Source: Lachnospiraceae bacterium
GTDB lineage: Bacteria; Bacillota; Clostridia; Lachnospirales; Lachnospiraceae
Reading direction: 5' to 3'
Assembly (NCBI GenBank): GCA_024698145.1
Contig: JAILRO010000040.1
Location: forward strand, 1 to 49,374
Length of the DNA: 49,374 nt
The notes beneath the pieces are model-generated. The model worked only from the letters and a program-made list of their open reading frames with translations. It searched no databases and was not told the DNA's origin. This document shows, piece by piece, positions 16,724 to 25,482 of this stretch (the first letter of the stretch is position 1; every line of letters begins with the position of its first letter). Position numbers and translations under genes: made by a program.

Positions 16724-18046
16724 TTGGAGGGGAAGACGCTAACAATCGATTATGACCCATATTTTTCCATGCTTGATGATTCGTTTTCTGACGAGTTGGG
16801 TAAAGTTGCAAAGATTGTTGGTCTTACTGTTGAATCAGTCGGTCCTACTTGCAAACTCAATGATCTTTGCATGATAACTTCCAAGAACGGAAAACAGCAG
16901 GTTATGGCAGAGGTTGTCGGATTCCGCGACAATCGTGTATTGCTTATGCCTTTTGACAGTGTAGAGGGAATCGGACCGGGGGCGTTGGTTGAGAATACGA
17001 AAGAACCGTTAAAAGTTCAGGTTGGAGAAGAACTTTTGGGGCGTTCCTTGGATGGTCTCGGAAGACCGTTAGATGGTAAGGAACTTAATTTGAAAAACTC
17101 TTATCCTATAGAGGCAGATCCGCCGGATGCACTTAAAAGAAAACTTATATCAGATGTTCTTCCGTTGGGCGTCAAATCAGTTGACGGTTTGATAACTGTC
17201 GGTAAGGGACAGCGTATCGGTATTTTTGCCGGTTCCGGTGTAGGTAAATCTACTCTTATGGGTATGTTTGCAAGAAATACCAAGGCGGATGTCAATGTAA
17301 TTGCTCTGATTGGAGAGCGAGGCAGAGAGGTTAGGGAGTTTATAGAGCGCGATCTTGGTGAAGAAGGAATGAAGCGTTCGGTTGTTGTTATTGCAACTTC
17401 AGACAAACCGGCACTTATTCGTAATAAAGCGGCAAAGACAGCAACAGCAATTGCTGAATATTTTAGAGATCAGGGCAAAGATGTTTTGCTCATGATGGAT
17501 AATATGACACGTTTTTGTATGGCACAAAGAGAAATTGGTTTGGCTTCGGGAGAACCACCGGTAACAAGAGGTTATCCGCCTTCTGTTTACGCAGAACTAC
17601 CCAAGGTGTTGGAAAGAGCAGGTAATTCCTCAAAAGGTTCTATCACCGGACTTTACGCAGTACTTGTTGATGGTGATGATTTTAATGAACCGATATCCGA
17701 TACTGCGCGAGGTATTCTAGACGGGCATATTGTTTTGTCAAGAAAAATGGCTCATAAGAATCATTATCCGGCGGTTGATGTGCTTCAAAGTATATCAAGA
17801 TGTATGAGTGGTATAGCAACAAAAGAACATAAAGCATTAAGCGGAAAACTTCGTAATGTGCTTGCGACTTATAATGAAGCCGAAGACCTAATTAATATTG
17901 GTGCATATAAATCAGGCTCAAATCCGGAGATTGATTATGCGATTTCAAAAATTAATCAGGTCAATGAATATTTAATGCAGAGTGTTGATGAGAAGTTTGT
18001 TTTTGAAGAGGAAATGGAACTTTTATCGCAGATATTTGCTGAGTAG
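16724..18046 (+). CDS. fliI: Flagellum-specific export ATPase FliI
   Basis: The export-apparatus ATPase, 440 residues, homologous to F1-beta. Walker A is GSGVGKST at 170-177; LIGERGREVREFIE and the family's DNMTRFCMAQREIGLASGE and PPSVYAELPKVLERAG follow. It works with FliH and FliJ, encoded on either side. The start is taken as TTG 16724, with AAAGGAG at 16704-16710. A GGAGGGG inside the first codons has no obvious start codon at proper spacing, and ATG 16769 would remove the conserved beginning, so the start is less certain than the gene. Confidence 0.96.
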   Translation: MEGKTLTIDYDPYFSMLDDSFSDELGKVAKIVGLTVESVGPTCKLNDLCMITSKNGKQQVMAEVVGFRDNRVLLMPFDSVEGIGPGALVENTKEPLKVQVGEELLGRSLDGLGRPLDGKELNLKNSYPIEADPPDALKRKLISDVLPLGVKSVDGLITVGKGQRIGIFAGSGVGKSTLMGMFARNTKADVNVIALIGERGREVREFIERDLGEEGMKRSVVVIATSDKPALIRNKAAKTATAIAEYFRDQGKDVLLMMDNMTRFCMAQREIGLASGEPPVTRGYPPSVYAELPKVLERAGNSSKGSITGLYAVLVDGDDFNEPISDTARGILDGHIVLSRKMAHKNHYPAVDVLQSISRCMSGIATKEHKALSGKLRNVLATYNEAEDLINIGAYKSGSNPEIDYAISKINQVNEYLMQSVDEKFVFEEEMELLSQIFAE

Positions 18047-18067
18047 TCATATGCGGAGGAATGAAAT

Positions 18068-18523
18068 ATGGCAAGGTTCATTTATCGTATGGAAAATATA
18101 CTTAATATTAAATATAAGATGGAAGAACAAGCCAAACAGGAATATATGGTTGTTCGCATGCGATTAAATGAGGCGGAAGATAAGCTAAAAGAGCTTGAGG
18201 ACAGAAAGGCTTCGTATTTTGACAGATACAGAAATCTTGTTTCAATGAAACTTGATGTTTTGGAAATAGAAGAATGCAAAAATGCCATTATTCTTATGGA
18301 CAGTTATATCGCCAATCAGAAAAATGTTATTTCTCTTATTGAGAAGGAATTAGAGGCGGCTGTCAGAAAAATGAATGAGGCTATGCAAGAAAGAAAGATT
18401 CACGAGAAACTTAAAGAAAATCAGTTTGAATTGTTCCTTCAGGAGGTCAATCAGGAGGAAATGAAAGAAATTGATCAGCTTATAAGTTATCAGTATAACG
18501 ATGCATCAGGGAAAAAGGAGTAA
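18068..18523 (+). CDS. fliJ: Flagellar export chaperone / stalk protein FliJ
   Basis: A 151-residue, almost entirely coiled-coil protein, typical of FliJ, the central-stalk-like partner of FliI. FIYRMENILNIKYKMEEQAK at the start and the heptad-rich body agree with the family. Sequence conservation in FliJ is low, so the call rests on length, coiled coil and position right after fliI. The start follows GCGGAGGAATGAAAT. Confidence 0.88.
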   Translation: MARFIYRMENILNIKYKMEEQAKQEYMVVRMRLNEAEDKLKELEDRKASYFDRYRNLVSMKLDVLEIEECKNAIILMDSYIANQKNVISLIEKELEAAVRKMNEAMQERKIHEKLKENQFELFLQEVNQEEMKEIDQLISYQYNDASGKKE

Positions 18524-18526
18524 ATT

Positions 18527-19294
18527 ATGGCAAAGAAGGACAAAGAAAAAAAGAAAGAGAACGACGGAGAAGGTCTTGGAAGTAAGATTTTGTCGTTTAT
18601 CTTTATTATTTTAATAATTGTTGTATGGCTGGCCATATTGTGCGCTCTTGTCAAGCTTGATGTTGGTGGTTTTGGAAGCACTGTGCTTCGTCCTATTTTT
18701 AAGGATGTGCCGGTTATTAAGATGATTCTGCCGGAACCATCAGAGGAAGAACTCGCAAAAGAGGCGGAGGAAGAAGGCACTAGTGATGACAAGATTGCAA
18801 CACTTTCGCAGGCCAAAGAAATGATAAAAGAGCTTGAAGAAGCCAATGAAAAGCTTAATTCGAAAAATAAAAAATTAAAAGAAGAGAATGCTGATTTATC
18901 CAAGAAAGTCGAGCGTTTACAAGTACTTGAGGATGAGCAGGCAGCATTTCAGAAACAAAAAGAAGATTTTTATAACGAAGTGGTCTATGGAGAAAACGCT
19001 CCGGATGCCGATACATATATTAAGTGGTATGAGAGTATCAATGAAGCGTATGCTGAAGCAATCTATCGACAGCTTGTTACAGCACAGCAATCTGACCAAG
19101 ATATCAAGAATCTTGCGAAGACTTATGAGAGTATGAAGCCAAAAGAAGCAGCAACAACACTTCAAAGCATGAGCAACGATCTTGATACGGTTGCAAGCAT
19201 TATGAAAGCAATGAGTAATGATGGCAGAGCCAAGATTATGAATGAGATGGACGATGCGTTTGCAGCAAGCATTACAAAGAAATTGATGCCATAG
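18527..19294 (+). CDS. MotE/YlxF-like flagellar protein (membrane helix, coiled coil, MgtE-N-like domain)
   Basis: A 255-residue protein: a charged N-terminal cytosolic segment, one membrane helix (about 22-43), a long coiled coil (about 85-145) and a C-terminal MgtE N-like helical domain (AKTYESMKPKEAATTLQSMS onward). This is the layout of MotE in Gram-negatives and YlxF in the B. subtilis fla/che operon at the same position (fliJ-ylxF-fliK). MotE chaperones the stator protein MotC in Sinorhizobium. A stator or basal-body role here is inferred by analogy. It starts three bases after fliJ, so coupling is likely. Confidence 0.8.
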   Translation: MAKKDKEKKKENDGEGLGSKILSFIFIILIIVVWLAILCALVKLDVGGFGSTVLRPIFKDVPVIKMILPEPSEEELAKEAEEEGTSDDKIATLSQAKEMIKELEEANEKLNSKNKKLKEENADLSKKVERLQVLEDEQAAFQKQKEDFYNEVVYGENAPDADTYIKWYESINEAYAEAIYRQLVTAQQSDQDIKNLAKTYESMKPKEAATTLQSMSNDLDTVASIMKAMSNDGRAKIMNEMDDAFAASITKKLMP

Positions 19295-19325
19295 CACTAA
19301 TTATTTATCGGAGAGGAGGAACAGT

Positions 19326-20798
19326 ATGCAGATACAGGAGAGTATTAATGCAGCTAACTTCTTATCTGTTGGAATGAATGCGTCAAAATCTGCTAACAAG
19401 GCTGATAATTCGCAGACAGCAACAGACTTTGCAAGTTTTCTCAATACCAATAATGAGAATAACACAAAAGTTGTCAAGCCGGAGATGAAGACTGAAGTTA
19501 AGACGGATCTTAACAAATCAAACGATAACGGCAATGTAAATGCGAAGTCAGAAAAAGACGTTCAGACAATGGATAAGACGACCGACAAAGAGACGGTTAA
19601 GAATGATGCTCCTGTCAAGGATGATAATAATGCTTCAAATGAAACAGGTGATGCAGAAGCAGCATTTGTTGAAGAAGAAAGTGCAATCAAGGATGATGAT
19701 TTTGAGCAGGTAATGGAAGTTGTTGGAGAAATATTACAATTGATTTCAACACAACTGGATGTTTCGCCACAGGAGGTTACTGACGTAATCGATAACAGCG
19801 AACTCAATTTTGGAGATTTGTTTGATAAAGAGGGTGCAAAGACATTCTTTTTAGAGACAAAGGGCGTTGAAGTTTCTCAGGTTCTTACGGATGAGGATTT
19901 AAGAGAGGCACTTCAAACTTTTGTTGATGGAATCGAAGAAATTGTTTCGGATGTGGAAGTGTTACCGGAGGATATAGACGCATATCTTCTTGAGAACGAA
20001 GTTACACTTACTGATGTGGAAGTTGTTGATGACAAAGAGACAGTTATCAGTGACGAGATTTCATATAAGGCGGTTGAAACAAAACCGGTCGTTGATGGAT
20101 TGGTTGAGAACAAAGAAGAAGTGGATGTATCTACAGATTCTGAAGTTGTTTATGCCAAGCCTGAAGAGGATACCACCAAGGTTGTTGTTAAAGATAACAG
20201 GAACGAACATGAAAGAGGTGCCGAGCAGGATAACAAGAAAAGCTCAAGTGCAGATAATACAGCAAGCGTTAACAAGCAACCCGGTAATACCAATACCGTG
20301 CTTACGGGAATTGCAGATGCCTTTAACAGGGTAGAGAATGTTGAAATGCCAACTGAACCTGTGGCAAGACCTACGCAGGTTGTAGAGCAGATAATTGAGC
20401 AGGTTCGTGTTAACATTAATGTTGAGAATACATCGATGGAAATGCAGTTATATCCTGAACATCTTGGCAGAATACAGATTCATGTAGTTTCAAAAGATGG
20501 TGTTATGACAGCAAGGATCGCTGCAGAGAATGAAGCTGCAAAACAGGCGATAGAGGCAGGACTTAACAATTTGAAGGAAGCATTTAACCAGCAGAATCTT
20601 AAGGTGGAAGCGGTTGAAGTTACGGTTTCTATGGCAGCATTTTCTGAAAATGATGAGAGACAGGCTGATAATCAGGATAACAAGTCGTCCGGAAAGGGTA
20701 GAAGACTTAATATTTCGGATCTTGATGAAGAGTCTGTTGATGAAATCGAAGAACAGAGAATGGAAGCAGAAGGAAGTAGTGTAAGTTATAGAGCATGA
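19326..20798 (+). CDS. fliK: Flagellar hook-length control protein FliK
   Basis: A hook-length ruler and export-specificity switch of 490 residues. The N-terminal three quarters are low-complexity, acidic and Thr/Ser/Val-rich, as expected for the extended ruler. The conserved C-terminal Flg_hook domain is at about 360-445, with MEMQLYPEHLGRIQIHV and a NLKVEAVEVTVS strand. It interacts with FlhB to switch export from hook to filament proteins. The start follows GAGAGGAGG. Confidence 0.92.
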   Translation: MQIQESINAANFLSVGMNASKSANKADNSQTATDFASFLNTNNENNTKVVKPEMKTEVKTDLNKSNDNGNVNAKSEKDVQTMDKTTDKETVKNDAPVKDDNNASNETGDAEAAFVEEESAIKDDDFEQVMEVVGEILQLISTQLDVSPQEVTDVIDNSELNFGDLFDKEGAKTFFLETKGVEVSQVLTDEDLREALQTFVDGIEEIVSDVEVLPEDIDAYLLENEVTLTDVEVVDDKETVISDEISYKAVETKPVVDGLVENKEEVDVSTDSEVVYAKPEEDTTKVVVKDNRNEHERGAEQDNKKSSSADNTASVNKQPGNTNTVLTGIADAFNRVENVEMPTEPVARPTQVVEQIIEQVRVNINVENTSMEMQLYPEHLGRIQIHVVSKDGVMTARIAAENEAAKQAIEAGLNNLKEAFNQQNLKVEAVEVTVSMAAFSENDERQADNQDNKSSGKGRRLNISDLDEESVDEIEEQRMEAEGSSVSYRA

Positions 20799-20862
20799 CG
20801 AATATTAAGTATATTCGTTAATGTGTCGATAATATTAAAGAATGGAAAAGGAGGTAGATGCT

Positions 20863-21363
20863 ATGGCAGGAATCGGAATTGACACAAGTGTAACCGGCGC
20901 AGCAGGTTATAACAGTACTAATGACAAAAAGTCTTCTATAGACAAAGATGCATTCCTTAAGTTATTGGTAACTCAGATGCAGTATCAGGATCCGTTAGAA
21001 CCGACAAGTAATACCGAGTACATGTCACAGATGGCGCAGTTCTCATCGGTTGAACAGATTCAGAACTTAAGCAGTGTTATGAGTTCAGGACAGTCAATGA
21101 ATCTTACCGGACAGTACGTTATCTTAAATGTACCGGATGCAGCAGGAAACATCAGTCAGGTAAGCGGACTTGTTGATTATGTAACAATGACAGACGGCAA
21201 AGCATATTTCCACATCGGTGATGATTATTATTTGTCAGATTATCTTGATTCGGTAGTTAGTCTTGATTATATCGAGCATATGGCTAACAAATTGAAAGAA
21301 GAGAATCCTGAGAGTCAGACAGATAAGACAACAAGTGAGACGACAGAGGTAACTTCTGATTAA
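20863..21363 (+). CDS. flgD: Flagellar hook capping protein FlgD
   Basis: The hook-assembly scaffold, 166 residues. The diagnostic N-terminal segment is DAFLKLLVTQMQYQDPLEP, followed by NTEYMSQMAQFSSVEQIQNL. The protein is short, as in B. subtilis, without the extra C-terminal domains of proteobacterial FlgD. ATG 20863 is preferred over ATG 20842 because AAAGGAGG (20847-20853) lies between them, nine bases before 20863. Confidence 0.94.
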   Translation: MAGIGIDTSVTGAAGYNSTNDKKSSIDKDAFLKLLVTQMQYQDPLEPTSNTEYMSQMAQFSSVEQIQNLSSVMSSGQSMNLTGQYVILNVPDAAGNISQVSGLVDYVTMTDGKAYFHIGDDYYLSDYLDSVVSLDYIEHMANKLKEENPESQTDKTTSETTEVTSD

Positions 21364-21388
21364 GCATTTTAAGAAATGGGGCGATAAC

Positions 21389-21793
21389 ATGGATCGTTTA
21401 AAAAGCTCATTTATGACGATTGATCAGGTGAAGGATACCTACTTCAATCAGGACAGGAATGGGAAAGAGGTTAGTAAAACTCCTGAAGGCCTTGATTTTA
21501 GATCAGTACTTGAACAGATTAAGGGCAGAGATACTTCCTCGAAGGTAACATTTTCCAAACACGCCAATGAACGTCTTATGAGAAGGAATATCAACTTAAG
21601 CGATGATCAGCTAGACAGGCTTAACAAGGGCGTCATGCAGGCAAAGGAAAAGAGTATTAATGAATCGTTGGTAATGATGGATAATTTGGCTTTCATAGTT
21701 AATATCAAAAATAATACCGTTATTACGGCAATGTCACAGGAAACGGAAGACAGTAATGTATTTACAAACATTGATGGAGCAGTAATCGTGTAG
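21389..21793 (+). CDS. TIGR02530-type flagellar operon protein
   Basis: A 134-residue soluble protein with the conserved C-terminal block of the TIGR02530 flagellar operon family: FSKHANERLMRRNINLSDDQ, a DNLAFIVNIKNNTVITAM strand pair and a terminal NIDGAVIV. It sits between flgD and flgE, the usual place of this family in clostridia. Its biochemical role is not established; a part in hook assembly is suggested by location only. Confidence 0.8.
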   Translation: MDRLKSSFMTIDQVKDTYFNQDRNGKEVSKTPEGLDFRSVLEQIKGRDTSSKVTFSKHANERLMRRNINLSDDQLDRLNKGVMQAKEKSINESLVMMDNLAFIVNIKNNTVITAMSQETEDSNVFTNIDGAVIV

Positions 21794-21804
21794 CCGGACC
21801 TTTT

Positions 21805-21891
21805 AAGGAGGCGAAATATCCCCGACCGACAGACGGGATACCATTAATGAATGTTTTCCAGCTGGCAGAATTACACTGCACAAGAGATTAG
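21805..21891 (+). other. Leader region of flgE: Shine-Dalgarno, hairpin and possible 14-residue peptide
   Basis: AAGGAGG at 21805-21811 is followed by an inverted repeat (TATCCC 21817-21822 with GGGATA 21835-21840) and then ATG 21847, which opens a 14-codon frame (MNVFQLAELHCTRD) whose TAG (21889-21891) touches the flgE ribosome binding site. Folding of the hairpin would bring the ribosome binding site close to this ATG. It could be a small leader peptide coupled to flgE, or simply an untranslated leader. Confidence 0.3.
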
Positions 21892-21904
21892 GAGGACAAA
21901 AGTT

Positions 21905-23272
21905 ATGATGAGATCACTTTATTCTGGTGTTGCAGGTCTTAAGACTCACCAGACAAAAATGGACGTTATTGGTAACAATATTGCTAACGTTAACACAGTT
22001 GGATTTAAGTCAAGTCAGGTGTTATTTAAGGATGTATTATATCAAACAACACAGAGTGCTACAGGTGCTACAAACAACAGTGGTGGTACAAATGCTAAGC
22101 AGATTGGTCTTGGTACAGGTGTTGCAACGGTATCTGTTTCACAGACATCTGGTTCCGCACAGTCAACAAACAATCCTTACGATTTGATGATTAACGGTTC
22201 TTCGTTCTTCATCGTAAACAGAAGTGGAACCAATTACTTCACCAAGGTTGGTGCGTTCAAAACAGATGATGCCGGAAATCTTGTTACCGGTAACGGTGAT
22301 TTAGTAATGGGTTGGCAGGTAGATCCTGAAGATCCTACTCAGATTAAAAGAGATCAGGTTACAGCACTTCGTCCTGAACAGGAACAGAATCAGACAGCAT
22401 CACCTGAAATGACATCAAAAATGTACATGAAAGGAAATATCGCAAGTGTTGATCCAAGACTTCAGACAGCTGAAGGTGTTGTAACAACAGTTCCTATTTA
22501 CGATAATCTTGGTTATGCTTACACAGTTAAATATAAAATCACACAGGATGTGACAGACCCGAGTTTATATAATGTTGCAATTGATTCAATCAAGGATTCA
22601 AACAATGAGGATATATTAGCTGCAGGCTATCAGGCAAAGCTTGATGTTACAACAATTAAGTTTGATCCGGACACTGGTAACTTTGTAGGTGTAGGTGGTT
22701 CGGCAGGTGTTAATACAACCGGTCTTACAATCACACCGACGGGTGACAAGGGTAATGTTTTCCAGGATCATTCCTCAAACGATCCTACACAGTGGATTAA
22801 CTCTATTGAAGTTGATTTCTCAAACCTCACAATGTACTCTACAAAGGGTGGTGAGTGTGATGTTGAAACCGTAAGAGGTGGTCTTGATATGACAGGTGCA
22901 GGTCGTAGAGTTGGATCACTTACCGATGTAAGTATTGATACACAGGGTAAGATTTACGGTGTATATGACAACGGTGTTACCAAACTTCTTGGACAGGTTG
23001 CTGTTGCTAATTTCATCAATCCTGCCGGACTTGAAGCAATCGGTGATAGTCTTTACAAAGAGACTCAGGCTTCCGGAGAGTTCGATGGAATAGGTAAAGA
23101 TATAGCAAGTACCGGTGAGAAGATTACACAGGGCGTTGTTGAAATGTCAAACGTTGATCTTTCTCAAGAGTTTACAGAAATGATTGTTACACAGCGTGGT
23201 TTCCAGGCTAACTCAAGAATTATAACTGTTTCCGATACACTTATCGAAGAATTGGTTAATCTTAAGAGATAA
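21905..23272 (+). CDS. flgE: Flagellar hook protein FlgE
   Basis: The hook subunit, 455 residues. The N-terminal axial motif is SLYSGVAGLKTHQTKMDVIG with NNIANVNTVGFK, and the C-terminal motif is NVDLSQEFTEMIVTQRGFQA followed by NSRIITVSDTLIEELVNLKR. The variable middle forms the exposed hook domains. The start is at 21905, eight bases after AGGAGG (21891-21896); the in-frame ATG at 21851 would add a non-family extension. It is the last gene before a strong terminator. Confidence 0.97.
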   Translation: MMRSLYSGVAGLKTHQTKMDVIGNNIANVNTVGFKSSQVLFKDVLYQTTQSATGATNNSGGTNAKQIGLGTGVATVSVSQTSGSAQSTNNPYDLMINGSSFFIVNRSGTNYFTKVGAFKTDDAGNLVTGNGDLVMGWQVDPEDPTQIKRDQVTALRPEQEQNQTASPEMTSKMYMKGNIASVDPRLQTAEGVVTTVPIYDNLGYAYTVKYKITQDVTDPSLYNVAIDSIKDSNNEDILAAGYQAKLDVTTIKFDPDTGNFVGVGGSAGVNTTGLTITPTGDKGNVFQDHSSNDPTQWINSIEVDFSNLTMYSTKGGECDVETVRGGLDMTGAGRRVGSLTDVSIDTQGKIYGVYDNGVTKLLGQVAVANFINPAGLEAIGDSLYKETQASGEFDGIGKDIASTGEKITQGVVEMSNVDLSQEFTEMIVTQRGFQANSRIITVSDTLIEELVNLKR

Positions 23273-23278
23273 TAATTA

Positions 23279-23335
23279 AAATACAATTTGCTGTTTTGCG
23301 GGGTATCATCTTCGCAAAACAGCATTTTTGTATTT
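23279..23335 (+). terminator. Strong intrinsic terminator between flgE and flbD
   Basis: A perfect 12-bp stem (TGCTGTTTTGCG at 23289-23300 with its complement at 23313-23324), a 12-base loop and five T. Outside it, AAATACAA (23279-23286) also pairs with TTGTATTT (23328-23335). It would end much of the transcription of the flgB-flgE module, leaving flbD to read-through. Confidence 0.9.
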
Positions 23336-23359
23336 GTTTTTATGAAAAGGAGAGCATAA

Positions 23360-23551
23360 ATGATTGAACTTACTAAGTTAAATGACACAAAATTTACAGT
23401 CAATGCAGATATAATTGAGTTTGTTGAGGAGACTCCGGATACAGTGGTTTCCTTGACGACAGGAAAGAAAATAATAGTACAGGAAACGAGAGAAGAAGTT
23501 ACTGATTTGGTAATTTCATACAAAAGGGCGATATATACAACTAATTTATAA
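23360..23551 (+). CDS. flbD: FlbD/SwrD family flagellar protein
   Basis: A 63-residue protein of the FlbD/SwrD family: MIELTKLNDTKFTVNADIIE, then an EETPDTVVSLTTGKKIIV beta-hairpin and a C-terminal helix. In B. subtilis SwrD lies at the same place after flgE and supports stator torque and swarming. It starts 24 bases after the terminator with a good AAAAGGAGAG, and the motA promoter follows it. Confidence 0.93.
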   Translation: MIELTKLNDTKFTVNADIIEFVEETPDTVVSLTTGKKIIVQETREEVTDLVISYKRAIYTTNL

Positions 23552-23578
23552 TTTTTTGTGGAATAAAATATAATTTTA

Positions 23579-23587
23579 TGGTATAAT
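23579..23587 (+). promoter_or_regulatory. Extended -10 promoter upstream of motA
   Basis: TGGTATAAT gives a perfect -10 (23582-23587) with an extended TG at 23579-23580. The nearest -35-like element is TTGTGG at 23556-23561, with a 20-base spacer, so the extended -10 probably carries recognition. It lies 78 bases before the motA start. Confidence 0.6.
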
Positions 23588-23664
23588 ATGAACATGTTTT
23601 TGTGGGATAGGGAATCCACGTTAAAAATCCCTTTATTTTTGGTGAAATGGAGATGTGAATACTC

Positions 23665-24447
23665 GTGGATATAGCAACAATAATCGGCTTGGTTTTGTCC
23701 TTCGGACTTATGATATTTGGTATGGCTAACGGTGAGATGGGATTTGCCGCTTGTGGATACTTTCTTGATCCACCTTCTGCATTGATTACATTTGGAGGTG
23801 CGTTTGGTTGTCTCTTCGCCAGTTTCTCTATTCCGGAGTTTGTCTCGGGTATTAAGGCTATCGGACTTACATTCAAGAGTCCAACTTGGGATACAATTGG
23901 AATTATTAAGCAGATTATCGAATTATCTAACATTGCCAGAAAGGAAGGTCTTTTGGCGTTAGAGGAATCGGCTAACAGTATAGAAGAACCGTTTATGAAA
24001 AAGGGCATAATGCTTATTGTCGATGGTACTGACCCTGAACTTGTAAGGGGAATACTTGAAGCAGAGCTTGTGAATATTGATGCACGACATCAGTCGCGTA
24101 TAGGTTTCTGGAAACAGCTTGGTGCCATGGGTCCTGCTTGGGGAATGATTGGTACGCTTATCGGTCTGGTGCTCATGCTTAAGAACATGGATCCGGATAA
24201 GATCGGTCCGAATATGGCGGTTGCTCTTATCACAACATATTATGGTTCCGTTCTTGCAAACTGGATAAGTGCTCCGGTAGCATTTAAGCTTGGTATCTTG
24301 AACGACGGAGAGATTCAGGTTAAGGAGATTATGATTGAGGGCCTTTTGTCTATTCAGGCAGGAGAGAATCCAAGAGTAATCGAAGAAAAACTGAAATCCT
24401 TCTTAGCACCTAGCATGCGTGAGGGCGTATCAGAAGGCGGTGAATAA
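23665..24447 (+). CDS. motA: Flagellar stator protein MotA
   Basis: A 260-residue proton- or sodium-channel stator subunit with four membrane helices (about 2-21, 32-52, 147-168 and 180-202) and a large cytosolic loop carrying the FliG-interacting charged residues. GFWKQLGAMGPAWGMIGTLI and PNMAVALITTYYGSVLANWI are family-typical. The start is GTG 23665 (MDIATIIGLVLSFG), with GGAG at about 23649. motA-motB are embedded in the fla/che train here, unlike in B. subtilis where they lie elsewhere. Confidence 0.96.
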   Translation: MDIATIIGLVLSFGLMIFGMANGEMGFAACGYFLDPPSALITFGGAFGCLFASFSIPEFVSGIKAIGLTFKSPTWDTIGIIKQIIELSNIARKEGLLALEESANSIEEPFMKKGIMLIVDGTDPELVRGILEAELVNIDARHQSRIGFWKQLGAMGPAWGMIGTLIGLVLMLKNMDPDKIGPNMAVALITTYYGSVLANWISAPVAFKLGILNDGEIQVKEIMIEGLLSIQAGENPRVIEEKLKSFLAPSMREGVSEGGE

Positions 24448-24449
24448 CA

Positions 24450-25445
24450 ATGGCAAAGCGTAAAGAAAAGCCTGCTGAAGAAGGTTCACCGGCGTGGATG
24501 GCGACCTTTAGTGATCTTATGAACCTGTTGCTATGTTTCTTCGTGCTATTGTTTGCGAGTTCAACAACAGATGCTGAGAAAATCATGAGAATCGTAGCTT
24601 CATTTAATCCTGATAGTTTTAGTATTATGGAAGCAGGCTCGATATCTCTTACAGAAGGACAAATCATATCAGGTGGTGTCACACAGCTTCCGGGTATCGA
24701 ATCTTTTATGGAGCATATAGGTGTTGCTACAGAGGCAAAGGGTAACAATAATGAGAATGCCAATTCCGGTGCGGATGTAGGTGAAGATTATAAGGATACT
24801 TCTCCGGAAGAACCGCAGGATATCACAGAGGAGTTTGATTCGCATAATCCAAGTGATAAGGATACGACTGAACAGATGACGGCAGAGTCTACAGAGTCTG
24901 AAGAAAAGGTGGAGTTATCCAACGAGGAACTCAGGGAACAGGCGAAAGAACTTGGTGAACAACAATCTGCTGAGATGTATGATGAGATATCAGAGATTGC
25001 AGAATCTTATGACATAGATGACAGGATTGTAATGGATTACAATTCGCAATATGTTTCGTTAGACCTCAATGGTGCAATTCTTTTTGATGCCGGAGCGGCG
25101 GATATTAGGAAAGATGCAACGATGTTTATGCAACGAATAGCATCAGTCCTTGAAAAGTATAAGGATTGTATGATTGAGATAGAAGGTCATACTGACAACA
25201 TACCGATAAGCAGCGGCAAATACGAAAGTAACAGATATCTTTCAACAGCCAGGGCTAATAAGGTTTTAGAGTTTGTTGAAGATAATGCGGAACTAATTGA
25301 TAAGAACATGAAAGCTTCAGGTTATGGCGAGACTCGACCGGTTGCATCTAATGCGACGGAAGAAGGAAGGGCTAAGAACAGACGTGTTACTATCAAGATT
25401 CATAATCAGATAAGTACGTCCTTGCAGCAGGATGCAATGGAGTAG
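24450..25445 (+). CDS. motB: Flagellar stator protein MotB
   Basis: A 331-residue stator subunit. The single membrane helix carries the ion-binding aspartate D22 (PAWMATFSDLMNLLLCFFVL). A long acidic linker (about 95-165) precedes the OmpA-like peptidoglycan-binding domain (about 195-320), with IEIEGHTDNIPI, NRYLSTARANKV and EGRAKNRRVTI. The linker is longer than in many homologues. The start is three bases after the motA stop. Confidence 0.96.
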   Translation: MAKRKEKPAEEGSPAWMATFSDLMNLLLCFFVLLFASSTTDAEKIMRIVASFNPDSFSIMEAGSISLTEGQIISGGVTQLPGIESFMEHIGVATEAKGNNNENANSGADVGEDYKDTSPEEPQDITEEFDSHNPSDKDTTEQMTAESTESEEKVELSNEELREQAKELGEQQSAEMYDEISEIAESYDIDDRIVMDYNSQYVSLDLNGAILFDAGAADIRKDATMFMQRIASVLEKYKDCMIEIEGHTDNIPISSGKYESNRYLSTARANKVLEFVEDNAELIDKNMKASGYGETRPVASNATEEGRAKNRRVTIKIHNQISTSLQQDAME

Positions 25446-25482
25446 ATATTATTAGAATACGTAATTTAAGTGGGGTAATGAC

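Noticed and set aside
21794-21904. Possible riboswitch (for example c-di-GMP) before flgE
   Set aside because: Only one short hairpin is visible and none of the conserved core sequences of the c-di-GMP classes I know are present.
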